Shown piece by piece: positions 16,360 to 25,983 of a DNA stretch of 64,000 nt. Each line of letters begins with the position of its first letter. Position 1 is the first letter of the stretch. The notes under the pieces were generated by a model that was not told where the DNA came from, made no database searches, and saw nothing but the letters and a program-made list of their open reading frames with translations. This stretch comes from Streptococcus parasanguinis (GTDB lineage: Bacteria > Bacillota > Bacilli > Lactobacillales > Streptococcaceae), in contig NZ_JACLQU010000014.1 of assembly GCF_016648855.1 (NCBI RefSeq), positions 1-64,000 on the forward strand, in the 5' to 3' direction. Made by a program: the position numbers and the translations under genes.

Positions 16360-17646
16360 ATGTCTGTTAAGATTGCCTTACTAGGATTTGGTACTGTTGC
16401 AAGTGGCGTACCATTTTTATTAAAAGAAAACCATGAAAAAATCACCCAGGCAGCTCAAGATGAAATCGAGATCGCTAAGGTCTTTGTTCGTGATGATGCG
16501 GAAAAGGAAAAATTGCAAGCTGCTGGTCACAACTACAACTTTGTGACCAATGTTGATGAGATCATTCAAGACAAAGACATTGCCATCGTTGTCGAATTGA
16601 TGGGTCGTATCGAGCCAGCTAAGACCTTTATCACCCGTGCCCTGGAAGCAGGCAAGCATGTAGTTTCTGCTAACAAAGACCTTCTTGCCGTTCATGGAAG
16701 CGAGTTGCTAGAGATTGCTCAAAAACACCAAGTGGCCCTTTATTATGAAGCTGCCGTAGCTGGTGGGATCCCAATCCTTCGGACCTTGGTGAATTCCCTT
16801 GTTTCTGACAAGGTGACCAAAGTGCTCGGTGTGGTCAATGGAACCTCTAACTTCATGATGACAAAAATGGTCGAAGAAGGCTGGACTTATGAAGATGCTT
16901 TAGCAGAAGCGCAACGCCTGGGTTACGCTGAAAGTGATCCAACCAACGACGTTGAAGGAATAGATGCTGCCTACAAGATGGTGATCTTGAGCCAGTTCGC
17001 TTTTGGAATGAATATCCAATTTGACCAAGTAGGTCACAAAGGAATCAGCCAAATCACTCCTCAAGATGTCTCGGTCGCTCAAAGCCTTGGATATGTCATC
17101 AAGCTGGTCGGCTCCATCGTTGAAACAGAGTCAGGGATCGCAGCAGAAGTGACACCAACCTTCCTTCCAAAACAGCATCCACTCGCAGGAGTGAACGACG
17201 TTATGAATGCAGTCTATGTAGAATCCATCGGTATTGGGGAGTCTATGTACTACGGACCAGGTGCTGGTCAAAAACCAACTGCGACAAGTGTCGTAGCCGA
17301 CCTCGTTCGCATTGTCCGTCGACTAAAAGAAGGAACAATCGGTAAAGCCTTCAATGAATACAGCCGCCCTCTTCAATTGGCTAAGCCAGAAGACGTGAAG
17401 AACAATTATTACTTCTCAATTAAGGCACCAGATGCGACTGGTCAAATCTTGCGTCTTGCGGAGATCTTTAATGCAGAAGGAGCTTCCTTCAAACAAATCC
17501 TCCAAGAAGACTCAGATGGTCAATTTGCAAGTGTCGTCATCATTACTCACCGAGTCAACCAAACACAATTCAAGAACTTGGTTGAAAAATTGGATTCAGA
17601 GGCGAATTTCGAACTCTTGAATACCTTTAAAGTCTTGGGAGAATAA
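16360..17646 (+). CDS. hom: Homoserine dehydrogenase
   Basis: A 428-residue enzyme that reduces aspartate semialdehyde to homoserine, the branch point to threonine and methionine. It has the N-terminal nucleotide-binding loop GFGTVASGV, the catalytic core with [13 protein letters not shown] and NGTSNFMM, and a C-terminal ACT domain (about 350-428) for feedback by threonine. The first gene of a two-gene operon: thrB begins two bases after its stop. Confidence 0.95.
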   Translation: MSVKIALLGFGTVASGVPFLLKENHEKITQAAQDEIEIAKVFVRDDAEKEKLQAAGHNYNFVTNVDEIIQDKDIAIVVELMGRIEPAKTFITRALEAGKHVVSANKDLLAVHGSELLEIAQKHQVALYYEAAVAGGIPILRTLVNSLVSDKVTKVLGVVNGTSNFMMTKMVEEGWTYEDALAEAQRLGYAESDPTNDVEGIDAAYKMVILSQFAFGMNIQFDQVGHKGISQITPQDVSVAQSLGYVIKLVGSIVETESGIAAEVTPTFLPKQHPLAGVNDVMNAVYVESIGIGESMYYGPGAGQKPTATSVVADLVRIVRRLKEGTIGKAFNEYSRPLQLAKPEDVKNNYYFSIKAPDATGQILRLAEIFNAEGASFKQILQEDSDGQFASVVIITHRVNQTQFKNLVEKLDSEANFELLNTFKVLGE

Positions 17647-17648
17647 GC

Positions 17649-18515
17649 ATGAAAATTATTGTTCCAGCAACCAGTGCCAATGTAGGGCCAGGCTTTGATT
17701 CTGTTGGGATTGCCGTGACTCGCTATTTGACTATTGAAGTCCTTGAATCAGCTGATGCTTGGTTTATTGAGCATGATCTAGGAGCAGGGATTCCGACAGA
17801 TGAGAAAAACCTTTTGCTCTCAACAGCTCTTTCTATTTCAACAGACATGCAACCCCATCGGATCAAGATGACCAGTCAAGTGCCCTTGGCGCGTGGTCTT
17901 GGTTCTTCTAGCTCGGTCATTGTCGCAGGGATTGAATTGGCCAACCAATTAGCCAACCTCCAGCTGTCAGATGCTGAGAAATTACGCATCGCGACCGAGA
18001 TCGAAGGTCATCCAGATAATGTAGCTCCAGCTATTTTTGGAAATATGGTCATCGCGAGCTACATCAGTGAAGATGTCCAATATGTCACGGCTGACTTCCC
18101 AAGCTGTGACCTTGTGGCCTTTGTACCGAGCTACCAATTGAAGACCAGTGATAGTCGAAATGTCCTACCGAAAGAATGGTCTTATAAAGAAGCTGTTGCA
18201 GCTAGTAGCGTAGCCAATGTCGCTATCGCAGCTCTCCTCAAGGGAGATTTGCTGACGGCCGGTCGCTCTATCGAGTCAGATCATTTCCATGAGCGCTACC
18301 GTCAATCTCTTATCAAAGAGTTCCCTCAGGTCAAAGAAGTCGCACATGCGCATGGGGCCTACGCTACCTATCTGTCAGGAGCAGGCCCAACAATCATGAA
18401 CCTCTTAGCGCCAGAACATACAGCAGCCTTTGTCGCAGCTCTTGAAAAACTCGGGCTAGATGGTCAGATTTTCCAACTTAAAATCGACACATTTGGCGTT
18501 CGTGTCGAGAAATAA
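17649..18515 (+). CDS. thrB: Homoserine kinase
   Basis: A 288-residue GHMP kinase that phosphorylates homoserine, the step before threonine synthase. It shows the opening [18 protein letters not shown], the phosphate loop [11 protein letters not shown] and the C-terminal LSGAGPT motif. Coupled to hom. The threonine synthase gene is not in this window. Confidence 0.95.
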   Translation: MKIIVPATSANVGPGFDSVGIAVTRYLTIEVLESADAWFIEHDLGAGIPTDEKNLLLSTALSISTDMQPHRIKMTSQVPLARGLGSSSSVIVAGIELANQLANLQLSDAEKLRIATEIEGHPDNVAPAIFGNMVIASYISEDVQYVTADFPSCDLVAFVPSYQLKTSDSRNVLPKEWSYKEAVAASSVANVAIAALLKGDLLTAGRSIESDHFHERYRQSLIKEFPQVKEVAHAHGAYATYLSGAGPTIMNLLAPEHTAAFVAALEKLGLDGQIFQLKIDTFGVRVEK

Positions 18516-18535
18516 GACTGAATGTAACACAATTG

Positions 18536-18576
18536 AAAAAAGGATGTATACTTTTGTATATGTCCTTTTTGCTTCT
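18536..18576 (+). terminator. Terminator of hom-thrB
   Basis: AAAAAGGA / TCCTTTTT enclosing TATAC/GTATA and a TTTT loop, ending in a T tract. Confidence 0.8.
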
Positions 18577-18587
18577 CCTATGGTAGA

Positions 18588-18624
18588 ATGGAACTGTATG
18601 GGGAAAAGCTCAAGCTTTCCCGAA
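18588..18624 (+). promoter_or_regulatory. Extended -10 and leader hairpin of the membrane protein gene
   Basis: TGGTAGAAT (about 18589-18597) is an extended -10. The short leader then folds as GGGAAAAGCT / AGCTTTCCC (about 18600-18621), just before the AGGGGG ribosome site. Confidence 0.5.
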
Positions 18625-18639
18625 AAGCTAGGGGGAAAC

Positions 18640-19578
18640 ATGAAACCAGAATATTTATATAGCATTGCTACCGATCTTGGTCTGCAATTTGATGGCGAAG
18701 CTCGTGTGATGTACGGGGAGCGTGAAGGCTTCTTGTTAGTCATTGAAGGCGCTCAAACCAAGAATGTATTTACCATTTCACTCAGTGTGAAACAAGGTTC
18801 CGAAGGAGACTTGATCGAAGATAGTGAAATTCTTTGGAATGAATTAAAAGAACAATCAAAAGCCATTAATGCTATCTCTTTTGATGGTTACTTGACCTCG
18901 ATCGTTGTCAAAGGCGGAATGACCAAAGGCAAGGCTGTCGAAACCTTATGGACAGCCATCCAAGATATTGTTGATTTCTTGCTCAACCACCAATTTGTGC
19001 AAGTGAATGCGCAAACGGGTGAGGAAGGACCAATTGGTCTGTATCAAATTGGAGATGCGATCTTCTTAATCGACGATGCAACCTTTAGAGCTTACCAAGC
19101 CGAAGTGCAAGATACAGTTGAGGCTTATGAAGCGCGGGAAGAAAACTTCCTCTTAGGGATTGTAGGTGCTGTGATCGGTGTGATCATCGGTGGAGCAGTT
19201 GCCCTCTTAGTAGCGCGTCTTGGCTATGTGTCTGTTTTGGCAGGTGCAGCCCTCGGTTATTGTACCATCAAAGGTTATGAGATTCTTGGTAAGAAATTGA
19301 CTAAAAAAGGTGTGGTAGTTTCAGCTATTTTGATGGTCTTGACCGTCTTTTTGGTCAACCAATTAGATTATACTTTGGCGCTTATGAGTGAACTGGATTT
19401 GCCATTTGATATGTCCTGGACGCTTCTCAATGAAGCGACATTCTCAGGGGATGTCCCTGATAAATTTTACTTGAATCTAGGACTCTTAGCTGTCTTCACT
19501 CTTGGTGGTGCTTGGATTTCGGTCAAATCAGCTCTAGATGGACAAAAGAATCGTGCCATTGCTCGTAAAATTGCATAA
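18640..19578 (+). CDS. Membrane protein of unknown function
   Basis: A 312-residue protein with a soluble N-terminal half (about 1-165, acidic, mixed alpha/beta) and a C-terminal half with four hydrophobic segments, the first two rich in Gly (GIVGAVIGVIIGGAVALL). I do not recognise the family. The start is the ATG at 18640 after AGGGGG; the longer in-frame extension runs back through the hom-thrB terminator and is rejected. Its own promoter and terminator make it a separate unit. Confidence 0.8.
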   Translation: MKPEYLYSIATDLGLQFDGEARVMYGEREGFLLVIEGAQTKNVFTISLSVKQGSEGDLIEDSEILWNELKEQSKAINAISFDGYLTSIVVKGGMTKGKAVETLWTAIQDIVDFLLNHQFVQVNAQTGEEGPIGLYQIGDAIFLIDDATFRAYQAEVQDTVEAYEAREENFLLGIVGAVIGVIIGGAVALLVARLGYVSVLAGAALGYCTIKGYEILGKKLTKKGVVVSAILMVLTVFLVNQLDYTLALMSELDLPFDMSWTLLNEATFSGDVPDKFYLNLGLLAVFTLGGAWISVKSALDGQKNRAIARKIA

Positions 19579-19587
19579 TGAATGATA

Positions 19588-19627
19588 AAAGGAAGGCCTG
19601 AATATTATAGGTCTTCTTTTGTTTTTT
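19588..19627 (+). terminator. Terminator of the membrane protein gene
   Basis: A 12-bp stem AAAGGAAGGCCT/AGGTCTTCTTTT with two G.U pairs, followed by GTTTTTT. Confidence 0.8.
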
Positions 19628-19631
19628 AGGG

Positions 19632-19660
19632 TCGAAAAATAGTCAAAAATTTGGTATAAT
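19632..19660 (+). promoter_or_regulatory. Promoter of murB-potABCD
   Basis: Extended -10 TGGTATAAT (core 19655-19660). The -35 TCGAAA is poor. Confidence 0.65.
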
Positions 19661-19697
19661 GGTTTGTATTTTATATAGAGAGAGAACAGACAGAAAG

Positions 19698-20594
19698 ATG
19701 ATTGAAGAAATGAATCAAATTCTTGAAGGGATTGATATCCGTTTTCAAGAACCATTAAAATATTATACCTATACAAAGGTTGGGGGAAATGCTGAATTTC
19801 TAGCCTTTCCTCGCAACCAATACGAATTAAAACGCATCGTACGCTTTGCGAACCAGGAGAATATTCCATGGATGGTCCTGGGGAATTCTTCTAATATTAT
19901 TGTCCGAGATGGGGGCATTCCTGGTTTTGTCATTATGTTTGATCGCTTGCGAGATATCAGTGTGGATGGTTATGTGGTCGAAGCAGAAGCAGGGGCTAAA
20001 CTCATCGACACCACCCATGTGGCCTTGCACCATAGTTTGAAAGGCTTCGAGTTTGCTAGTGGCATTCCAGGCAGTGTTGGTGGTGCTGTCTTTATGAATG
20101 CGGGAGCCTACGGAGGAGAGATTGCTCATGTCCTTGTATCCTGTAAGGTCTTGACCAAAGACGGGGAAATCGAAACTCTGTCAGCGAGTGAACTAGCTTT
20201 CGGTTACCGTCATTCTAAGATTCAAGAGACAGGTGCTGTCGTCATCTCTGCCAAATTTGCTTTGTCACCAGGCAATCATGAGCAAATCAAACAGGAGATG
20301 GAGCGTTTGACCCATCTACGTCAGTTGAAACAACCCCTTGAATACCCTTCTTGTGGATCTGTCTTTAAGCGTCCTGTCGGTCATTTTGCAGGTCAATTGA
20401 TCAGCGAAGCAGGTCTGAAAGGCTATCGAATCGGTGGTGTTGAAGTCTCTGAAAAGCATGCTGGTTTTATGGTCAATGTGGACAATGGAACAGCCAAGGA
20501 CTACGAAGACCTGATCGCCCATGTTATTGAGGCAGTAGAAGCTCACTCAGGCGTTCGTTTAGAACCAGAAGTTCGTATTATCGGTCAAGCCTAA
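19698..20594 (+). CDS. murB: UDP-N-acetylenolpyruvoylglucosamine reductase
   Basis: A 298-residue FAD enzyme that reduces the enolpyruvyl ether to UDP-N-acetylmuramate, the second committed step of peptidoglycan synthesis. Seen are the YTYTKVGG opening, the FAD-binding [33 protein letters not shown], and the catalytic Ser in [10 protein letters not shown]. Start at MIEEMN (19698), since the frame extension before it covers the -10. Linkage to potABCD is the common streptococcal arrangement. Confidence 0.95.
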   Translation: MIEEMNQILEGIDIRFQEPLKYYTYTKVGGNAEFLAFPRNQYELKRIVRFANQENIPWMVLGNSSNIIVRDGGIPGFVIMFDRLRDISVDGYVVEAEAGAKLIDTTHVALHHSLKGFEFASGIPGSVGGAVFMNAGAYGGEIAHVLVSCKVLTKDGEIETLSASELAFGYRHSKIQETGAVVISAKFALSPGNHEQIKQEMERLTHLRQLKQPLEYPSCGSVFKRPVGHFAGQLISEAGLKGYRIGGVEVSEKHAGFMVNVDNGTAKDYEDLIAHVIEAVEAHSGVRLEPEVRIIGQA

Positions 20595-20624
20595 GAACGT
20601 TAGTATTGAAGAACAATTGATAGT

Positions 20625-20770
20625 GTAAACATCGATAGCATCAGTCGGAAAGGGGGTGAGTGCCTATCGATACCGTAAATAGGTGGGGCAGTCTAATAAG
20701 TCCCCGAGAGGTATTGGTGGTCTGACAGGTCTTCCTGTCAGCCGCTGCGTTTTCGTTTGAAAAGCAGTTT
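20625..20770 (+). ncRNA. Structured RNA element between murB and potA, family unknown
   Basis: Four helices can be drawn: ATCGATAG (20631-20638) with CTATCGAT (20664-20671); ATACC (20670-20674) with GGTAT (20710-20714) enclosing GGGG (20685-20688) with CCCC (20702-20705); CTGACAGG with CCTGTCAG (20722-20741, TCTT loop); and CTGC.TTTTC with GAAAA.GCAG (20745-20767). The first two share two bases, so they may alternate, as in a switch. There is no T run, so the RNA reads on into potA. A polyamine-responsive leader is conceivable, but nothing in the sequence proves a ligand. Confidence 0.5.
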
Positions 20771-20783
20771 GGTAATCGTAGTA

Positions 20784-20805
20784 AAGAAGGAATTTATGTG
20801 AATTG
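20784..20805 (+). promoter_or_regulatory. potA ribosome site with ATG-TGA start-stop pair before the TTG start
   Basis: AAGAAGG (20784-20790) is ideally spaced (five bases) from ATG at 20796, but that ATG is followed at once by TGA. The real potA frame opens with TTG at 20803, 12 bases from the ribosome site. Ribosomes may therefore initiate on the start-stop pair and reinitiate on TTG. Confidence 0.5.
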
Positions 20806-21960
20806 AAAAAACCAATTATTGAGTTTAAAAATGTTACAAAGGTCTTTGAAGATAGCGGAACCGTTGTCTTAAAGGATATCAATTTTGAATTGGAAGAAGG
20901 GAAGTTCTATACCCTGCTCGGTGCATCTGGATCAGGAAAATCAACTATCCTTAATATCATTGCCGGTCTTTTAGATGCTAGCTCTGGAGATGTCTACCTT
21001 GATGGGGAACGGATCAATGATGTCCCTACCAACAAGCGGGATGTCCACACCGTCTTTCAGTCCTATGCCCTGTTTCCGCATATGACAGTCTTTGAAAATG
21101 TGGCTTTCCCCCTTCGTTTGAAGAAGGTAGACAAGGCTGAGATCGAACGCCGTGTTTCAGAAGTCTTGAAAATGGTCCAGTTAGCAGGATTTGAAAAACG
21201 TTCAATCCAAAAATTATCGGGTGGTCAACGCCAGCGGGTAGCTATTGCCCGGGCTATTATCAATGAACCACGAGTGGTCCTTTTAGATGAGCCCTTGTCT
21301 GCACTTGACTTGAAGCTGCGGACAGACATGCAGTATGAGTTGCGAGAATTGCAACAACGCTTGGGAATTACCTTTGTCTTTGTTACCCATGACCAAGAAG
21401 AAGCCCTCGCCATGAGTGACTGGATCTTTGTCATGAATGAAGGAGAGATCGTCCAATCTGGTACACCAGTAGATATCTATGATGAACCGATCAACCACTT
21501 TGTAGCCACCTTTATCGGGGAGTCCAACATTCTAGATGGGCGTATGATCGAGGACTACTTGGTTGAGTTCAATGGCAAACGCTTTGAAGCCGTCGATGGA
21601 GGGATGCGTCCAAATGAACCAGTTGAAGTCGTCATTCGTCCTGAAGACTTGCAAATCACTCTTCCTGAAGAAGGCAAGCTCCAAGTGAAGGTGGACACCC
21701 AGCTCTTCCGTGGTGTGCATTACGAGATCATCGCCTATGATGATTTGGGAAATGAGTGGATGATCCACTCCACTCGGAAAGCCATCGTGGGAGAAGTCAT
21801 CGGGCTAGACTTTGAACCAGAAGATATCCACGTTATGCGTCTCAACGAAACCGAAGAAGAATTCGATGCGCGGATCGAAGAGTACGTTGAAGTGGAAGAG
21901 CAAGAAGCTGGTTTGATTAATGCCATTGAGGAGGAAAGAGATGAAGAAAACAACCTCTAA
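20803..21960 (+). CDS. potA: Spermidine/putrescine ABC transporter ATP-binding protein
   Basis: A 385-residue ATPase powering polyamine import. Walker A GASGSGKS (about residue 39), signature LSGGQRQR, Walker B VVLLDEP, switch His in FVTHDQEE, and a C-terminal TOBE domain (about 280-350). The acidic tail is typical of streptococcal PotA. It starts at TTG. The stop overlaps potB by 20 bases, so translation is coupled. Confidence 0.95.
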   Translation: MKKPIIEFKNVTKVFEDSGTVVLKDINFELEEGKFYTLLGASGSGKSTILNIIAGLLDASSGDVYLDGERINDVPTNKRDVHTVFQSYALFPHMTVFENVAFPLRLKKVDKAEIERRVSEVLKMVQLAGFEKRSIQKLSGGQRQRVAIARAIINEPRVVLLDEPLSALDLKLRTDMQYELRELQQRLGITFVFVTHDQEEALAMSDWIFVMNEGEIVQSGTPVDIYDEPINHFVATFIGESNILDGRMIEDYLVEFNGKRFEAVDGGMRPNEPVEVVIRPEDLQITLPEEGKLQVKVDTQLFRGVHYEIIAYDDLGNEWMIHSTRKAIVGEVIGLDFEPEDIHVMRLNETEEEFDARIEEYVEVEEQEAGLINAIEEERDEENNL

Positions 21961-22747
21961 TCTATTTATCCTCCCCTATTTCTTGTGGATTTTTCTCTTT
22001 GTCTTGGCTCCTGTAGTCATGATCATCTTTCAATCGTTTTTTAACGTTGAAGGGCAGTTTTCACTTGAAAACTACAAAGAGTTCTTTACTTCGCAAAATT
22101 TGACCTATTTAAAGATGAGCTTTAATTCGGTCCTTTATGCCGGAATCGTCACCCTGGTGACGCTCTTGATCTCCTACCCGACTGCTTACTTTTTGACGCT
22201 GCTCAAACACCGGCAGTTGTGGTTGATGTTGATCGTCTTGCCAACCTGGGTCAATCTCTTGCTCAAGGCCTATGCCTTTATCGGAATCTTTGGTCAAAAC
22301 GGCTCCATCAATAGCTTTTTAAGCTTTCTCGGAGTCGCTCCCCAGCAGATCCTCTTTACCGATTTCTCCTTTATCTTTGTAGCCAGCTACATCGAGTTGC
22401 CTTTCATGATTTTGCCGATCTTTAATGTCTTAGATGACTTAGATCCAAACTTGATTAATGCCAGCTATGATTTGGGAGCCAATCGTTGGGATACCTTCCG
22501 TCATGTGGTCTTCCCCTTGTCCATGAATGGAGTCCGCTCAGGTGTGCAGTCTGTCTTTATTCCTAGTCTGAGTCTCTTCATGTTGACACGGATGATCGGT
22601 GGAAATCGCGTCATTACCTTAGGGACTGCGATTGAACAGCACTTCCTGACAACACAAAACTGGGGAATGGGTTCTACCATCGGAGTTGTTCTGATCCTTG
22701 CTATGCTCTTTACCATGTGGGCAACTAGAGAAAGGAGAGAACGATGA
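21941..22747 (+). CDS. potB: Spermidine/putrescine ABC transporter permease
   Basis: A 268-residue permease with six hydrophobic segments and the EAA-type loop [21 protein letters not shown] that docks on PotA. Start ATG at 21941 has GAGGAGG upstream; earlier in-frame codons have no ribosome site. Overlaps potC by four bases. Confidence 0.95.
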   Translation: MKKTTSNLFILPYFLWIFLFVLAPVVMIIFQSFFNVEGQFSLENYKEFFTSQNLTYLKMSFNSVLYAGIVTLVTLLISYPTAYFLTLLKHRQLWLMLIVLPTWVNLLLKAYAFIGIFGQNGSINSFLSFLGVAPQQILFTDFSFIFVASYIELPFMILPIFNVLDDLDPNLINASYDLGANRWDTFRHVVFPLSMNGVRSGVQSVFIPSLSLFMLTRMIGGNRVITLGTAIEQHFLTTQNWGMGSTIGVVLILAMLFTMWATRERRER

Positions 22748-23517
22748 AAAAAGTATCTCATTTCTATCTAGGTTTCGTCTTTCTGATCCTCTATCTTCCT
22801 ATCTTTTATTTGATCTTTTATGCCTTCAATAAAGGGGGAGATATGAATGCCTTCACAGGCTTCACGCTTGAGCATTTCAATGAATTGTTCGCAGATAGTC
22901 GCCTGATGCTGATCTTATCAGAGACCTTCCTCTTGGCCTTTTTGTCAGCCTTGATTGCGACAGTGATTGGAACCTTTGGAGCCATTTATATTTACCAATC
23001 GAAGAAGAAGTTAGAAGGTCCTTTGCTCTCCATCAACAACATTCTCATGGTAGCGCCAGACGTTATGATCGGGGCCAGCTTCTTGATTCTCTTTACGACG
23101 GTGAAGTACCAGCTAGGTTTCCTATCTGTTCTGGCTAGCCACGTGGCCTTCTCGATTCCTATTGTGGTCTTGATGGTCTTGCCACGACTCAAGGAAATGA
23201 ACCGGGATATGGTCAATGCTGCCTATGACTTAGGAGCTACCCAAGTGCAAATGCTCAAAGAGATCATGTTGCCGTATCTGACACCAGCCATTATTGCTGG
23301 CTACTTTATGGCCTTTACCTATTCGCTTGATGACTTTGCCGTGACCTTCTTTGTAACCGGAAATGGCTTTACAACCTTGTCTGTAGAGATCTACTCACGT
23401 GCGCGTCAAGGGATTTCCCTCAGTATCAATGCCTTGTCCGCCCTTGTCTTTCTCTTTAGTGTGCTCTTGGTCATCGGTTATTACTTTATTACCCGTGAAA
23501 AGGAGGAAGCAGCATGA
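22744..23517 (+). CDS. potC: Spermidine/putrescine ABC transporter permease
   Basis: A 257-residue second permease subunit, six hydrophobic segments, with the EAA-type loop AAYDLGATQVQMLKEIMLP. It begins within the potB stop (ATGA) and its own stop overlaps potD in the same way. PotB and PotC form the membrane channel. Confidence 0.95.
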   Translation: MKKVSHFYLGFVFLILYLPIFYLIFYAFNKGGDMNAFTGFTLEHFNELFADSRLMLILSETFLLAFLSALIATVIGTFGAIYIYQSKKKLEGPLLSINNILMVAPDVMIGASFLILFTTVKYQLGFLSVLASHVAFSIPIVVLMVLPRLKEMNRDMVNAAYDLGATQVQMLKEIMLPYLTPAIIAGYFMAFTYSLDDFAVTFFVTGNGFTTLSVEIYSRARQGISLSINALSALVFLFSVLLVIGYYFITREKEEAA

Positions 23518-24584
23518 AAAAACTTTATTCATTCCTAACAGGGATTGTCCTTGTCATTCTGGTCCTCTGGGGAATTAGCCACCAGATCGAAGCGAGCATG
23601 AATACCAAAAATAGTGACAAGCTGGTCATCTACAACTGGGGAGATTATATCGATCCAGACTTGCTCAAGGAATTCACAAAAGAGACAGGGATTCAGGTGC
23701 AATATGATACCTTTGATTCCAACGAAGCCATGTACACTAAGATCAAGCAAGGGGGAACCACCTACGATATTGCGATTCCTAGTGAATACATGATTGCCAA
23801 GATGATGGATGAGCATCTGGTTGAAAAGTTGGACCAATCTAAGATCAAAGGGATGGAAAATATTGATCCAAAACTGTTGAACCAATCGTTTGATCCGGGT
23901 AACCAATATTCAGTACCTTATTTCTGGGGTACCTTGGGGATTGTCTACAATACCAAGATGGTTAAAAATGCTCCTGAACATTGGTCAGATCTCTGGCGTG
24001 AAGAGTACAGAAATGACATCATGATGTACGATGGTGCGCGTGAGGTCATGGGAATTGGTCTCAATACCTTGGGCTATAGCCTCAATGAAAAGGATCCAAA
24101 GAAATTGCAAGAGGCAGTAGATAAACTCTACACCTTGACGCCAAATATCAAAGCTTTGGTGGCCGATGAGATGAAAGGCTATATGATCCAAAACAATGCG
24201 GCTATTGGGGTTACTTTCTCAGGAGAGGCTAGCCAAATGCTCGAAGCCAATAAGGATCTTCGCTATGTCGTTCCAACTGAAGCCAGCAACCTTTGGTTTG
24301 ATAACATTGTCATTCCAAAAACCGTGAAAAATAAAGAAGCAGCATATGCCTTCATTAACTTCATGCTTCGTCCTAAAAATGCTTTGAAAAATGCTCTTTA
24401 TGTCGGCTACTCAACGCCAAATAAAAAAGCCAAAGCCATGTTGCCAAAAGAAATCCAAGATGACCAATCCTTCTATCCAAGCGATGAAACACTGGACCAT
24501 TTGGAAGTCTATCAACAATTAGGCAAGAAATTGCTTGGAGTCTATAACGATCTTTACCTTCAGGTCAAGATGTATCGAAAATAA
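23514..24584 (+). CDS. potD: Spermidine/putrescine-binding protein
   Basis: A 356-residue extracellular polyamine receptor of the PotD/F fold: YNWGDYIDPDLL opening, YDIAIPSEYM and the ligand-region NLWFDN. The N-terminus has a hydrophobic segment (about residues 5-20) without a lipobox Cys, so it is either membrane-anchored by an uncleaved signal or cleaved and held by PotBC. In pneumococcus the protein is a surface virulence factor. Confidence 0.95.
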   Translation: MKKLYSFLTGIVLVILVLWGISHQIEASMNTKNSDKLVIYNWGDYIDPDLLKEFTKETGIQVQYDTFDSNEAMYTKIKQGGTTYDIAIPSEYMIAKMMDEHLVEKLDQSKIKGMENIDPKLLNQSFDPGNQYSVPYFWGTLGIVYNTKMVKNAPEHWSDLWREEYRNDIMMYDGAREVMGIGLNTLGYSLNEKDPKKLQEAVDKLYTLTPNIKALVADEMKGYMIQNNAAIGVTFSGEASQMLEANKDLRYVVPTEASNLWFDNIVIPKTVKNKEAAYAFINFMLRPKNALKNALYVGYSTPNKKAKAMLPKEIQDDQSFYPSDETLDHLEVYQQLGKKLLGVYNDLYLQVKMYRK

Positions 24585-24587
24585 CAC

Positions 24588-24613
24588 AAAAGGAACCTCC
24601 GGGTTCCTTTTTG
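24588..24613 (+). terminator. Terminator of potABCD
   Basis: AAGGAACC/GGTTCCTT with a TCCG loop and T tract, a few bases after the potD stop. Confidence 0.85.
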
Positions 24614-24634
24614 ATTGCAGATAAACTCCTCTTA

Positions 24635-24720
24635 GAAACTTTCCTTAAGTGAGTACGGACGTAAGCGAACTTCGAAGAAGTTCCATGACTTAGTTTTGGA
24701 TCTAAGGTTCCAAAACTCCC
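24635..24720 (-). repeat. Dispersed intergenic repeat, copy B
   Basis: Inverted copy of the repeat at the left edge of the window (see 1-85). Here it lies between the potD terminator and a further hairpin, so both copies sit beside terminators. Confidence 0.7.
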
Positions 24721-24721
24721 G

Positions 24722-24755
24722 AGTGCTAGAAACAATGGTGTTTCTAGCACTTTTA
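24722..24755 (+). terminator. Strong orphan terminator-like hairpin
   Basis: A perfect 13-bp stem AGTGCTAGAAACA/TGTTTCTAGCACT with an ATGG loop and TTTT. It lies 110 bases past the potD terminator with only the dispersed repeat between them, so the repeat may itself be transcribed as a small RNA ended here. Beyond it (to 24920) no gene is seen. Confidence 0.7.
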
Positions 24756-24922
24756 TCACAGCGGAAAGTTTCATTATATATTTAGATGCTCTACAAAAAT
24801 GCAACATTTGAATTTTTAGCATCACTTAGGTGTTATTTGTAAAAAAGGATTATCTATATTCTAGCAGAACACCGCAGGTTCTTTTATGATTGCTGCATAA
24901 AGTCTCTAACTAGTGAGTTAGA

Positions 24923-24950
24923 TTGAGATTCAAATGAAAGATGCTATAAT
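24923..24950 (+). promoter_or_regulatory. Promoter of the lipoprotein array
   Basis: -35 TTGAGA (24923-24928), 16-bp spacer, extended -10 TGCTATAAT (core 24945-24950). The leader carries a TGACTGA/TCAGTCA hairpin with a TTCGT loop (about 24963-24981). Two later copies of this promoter precede other array members. Confidence 0.7.
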
Positions 24951-25006
24951 AGTAAGGAAAGTGACTGATTCGTTCAGTCATGAAAGGAAGGATTGGAGAA
25001 GATTAA

Positions 25007-25450
25007 ATGAAGAGACGTGAGGAACTATTTTTGATCATTTTGTTACCGATACTAGGACTGGTTTTTCTTGGAGGAAAAATCATGACCCTGACCAAAAGAC
25101 CCGAACAGAAGGTAACAGCCTCATCCTCAAAGAAAGTTGTACAAAAATCAAAAGAAGAAATAAAAAAAGAACAAGTAGCATACCTCAAAGAACACGAGCA
25201 GGAAATTGTTGATTATGTGAAGGCTCAAAATTCAAAAATTGAGTCAGTTCAGATTGATTGGACTGATGTGAGATGGAGTGATGGAGGATTCTTGTTTCCT
25301 GATTATTCTATTGAAGTTTATGGAACAGTAAATCATATTGAAAATTCTGGATGGAGCGCCTCTATGCCGATAAATGATGACGATTCAATTGATTTGAAAA
25401 AAATTTCCATATTTAACCATATAACCATCGGTGAAGAAATATTGGAGTAG
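25007..25450 (+). CDS. Array protein 1: membrane-anchored member of the tandem family
   Basis: A 147-residue protein with an N-terminal hydrophobic anchor (LFLIILLPILGLVFLGG) lacking the lipobox Cys of most siblings. It is followed by a Lys/Ser linker and the shared domain YLKEHEQEIVDYVKAQNSK, then ESVQIDW and a NHIENSGW segment. The domain has the look of a small alpha/beta fold facing outward. In context, first of seven paralogs ahead of a lipase-type T7SS effector candidate, it is inferred to be an immunity protein or orphan immunity copy. Confidence 0.8.
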   Translation: MKRREELFLIILLPILGLVFLGGKIMTLTKRPEQKVTASSSKKVVQKSKEEIKKEQVAYLKEHEQEIVDYVKAQNSKIESVQIDWTDVRWSDGGFLFPDYSIEVYGTVNHIENSGWSASMPINDDDSIDLKKISIFNHITIGEEILE

Positions 25451-25488
25451 TAGTTTTTTTGAACTATGTTGAAATTTAAGGATAAATT

Positions 25489-25926
25489 ATGAAGAAACAT
25501 ACTAAAATTATTTTGCTAACAGTAACATCAATAGTTGCTTTATTTAGTATCGAAGGATGCACTATAAAATCAAAAGAGCAAACAAAACAAGCCTCAATTG
25601 CAACTTCTTCGACAAGCAGAGAGGACAAAGAAGCCATTAAACAAAAACAGCTCGCCTATCTGAAAGAACACGAGCAAGAAATGACAGCCTATGTGAAAGC
25701 ACAAAATGCCAATATTCATCAGGTGTCTTATGACTGGGACAGTATTAAAACAGTTGTAGGAGGTAATGGAACACCTCAGGGAGGTGACGAAATACTATTA
25801 GTTTATGGTTATGCCAATGGAAGTGATCTAACAAATTTTAGTCTGAATTTTACGTTAGACGAAAATAGGATGCCAAAAATAGATTCAATTGGTTCAGACA
25901 ATTTGTATCGAGTAGAAAAGAATTGA
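25489..25926 (+). CDS. Array protein 2: small lipoprotein
   Basis: A 145-residue paralog with lipobox SIEGC (Cys near residue 24) and the shared domain (AYLKEHEQEMTAYVKAQNA, GGNGTPQGGDE). It is exposed on the outer membrane face. Candidate orphan immunity protein; start ATG after TAAGGATAAATT. Confidence 0.8.
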   Translation: MKKHTKIILLTVTSIVALFSIEGCTIKSKEQTKQASIATSSTSREDKEAIKQKQLAYLKEHEQEMTAYVKAQNANIHQVSYDWDSIKTVVGGNGTPQGGDEILLVYGYANGSDLTNFSLNFTLDENRMPKIDSIGSDNLYRVEKN

Positions 25927-25983
25927 TTCGTCCGTTAGACAATTAGAGATGCAATAGAGGAATCACCTTTAAACGAAAAAATT

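Noticed and set aside
20722..20767. Terminator of murB
   Set aside because: The two hairpins lack a following T run, and the genes beyond are usually co-transcribed with murB.
23514..23600. Lipobox in PotD
   Set aside because: The N-terminal hydrophobic segment contains no Cys; lipidation cannot be claimed.
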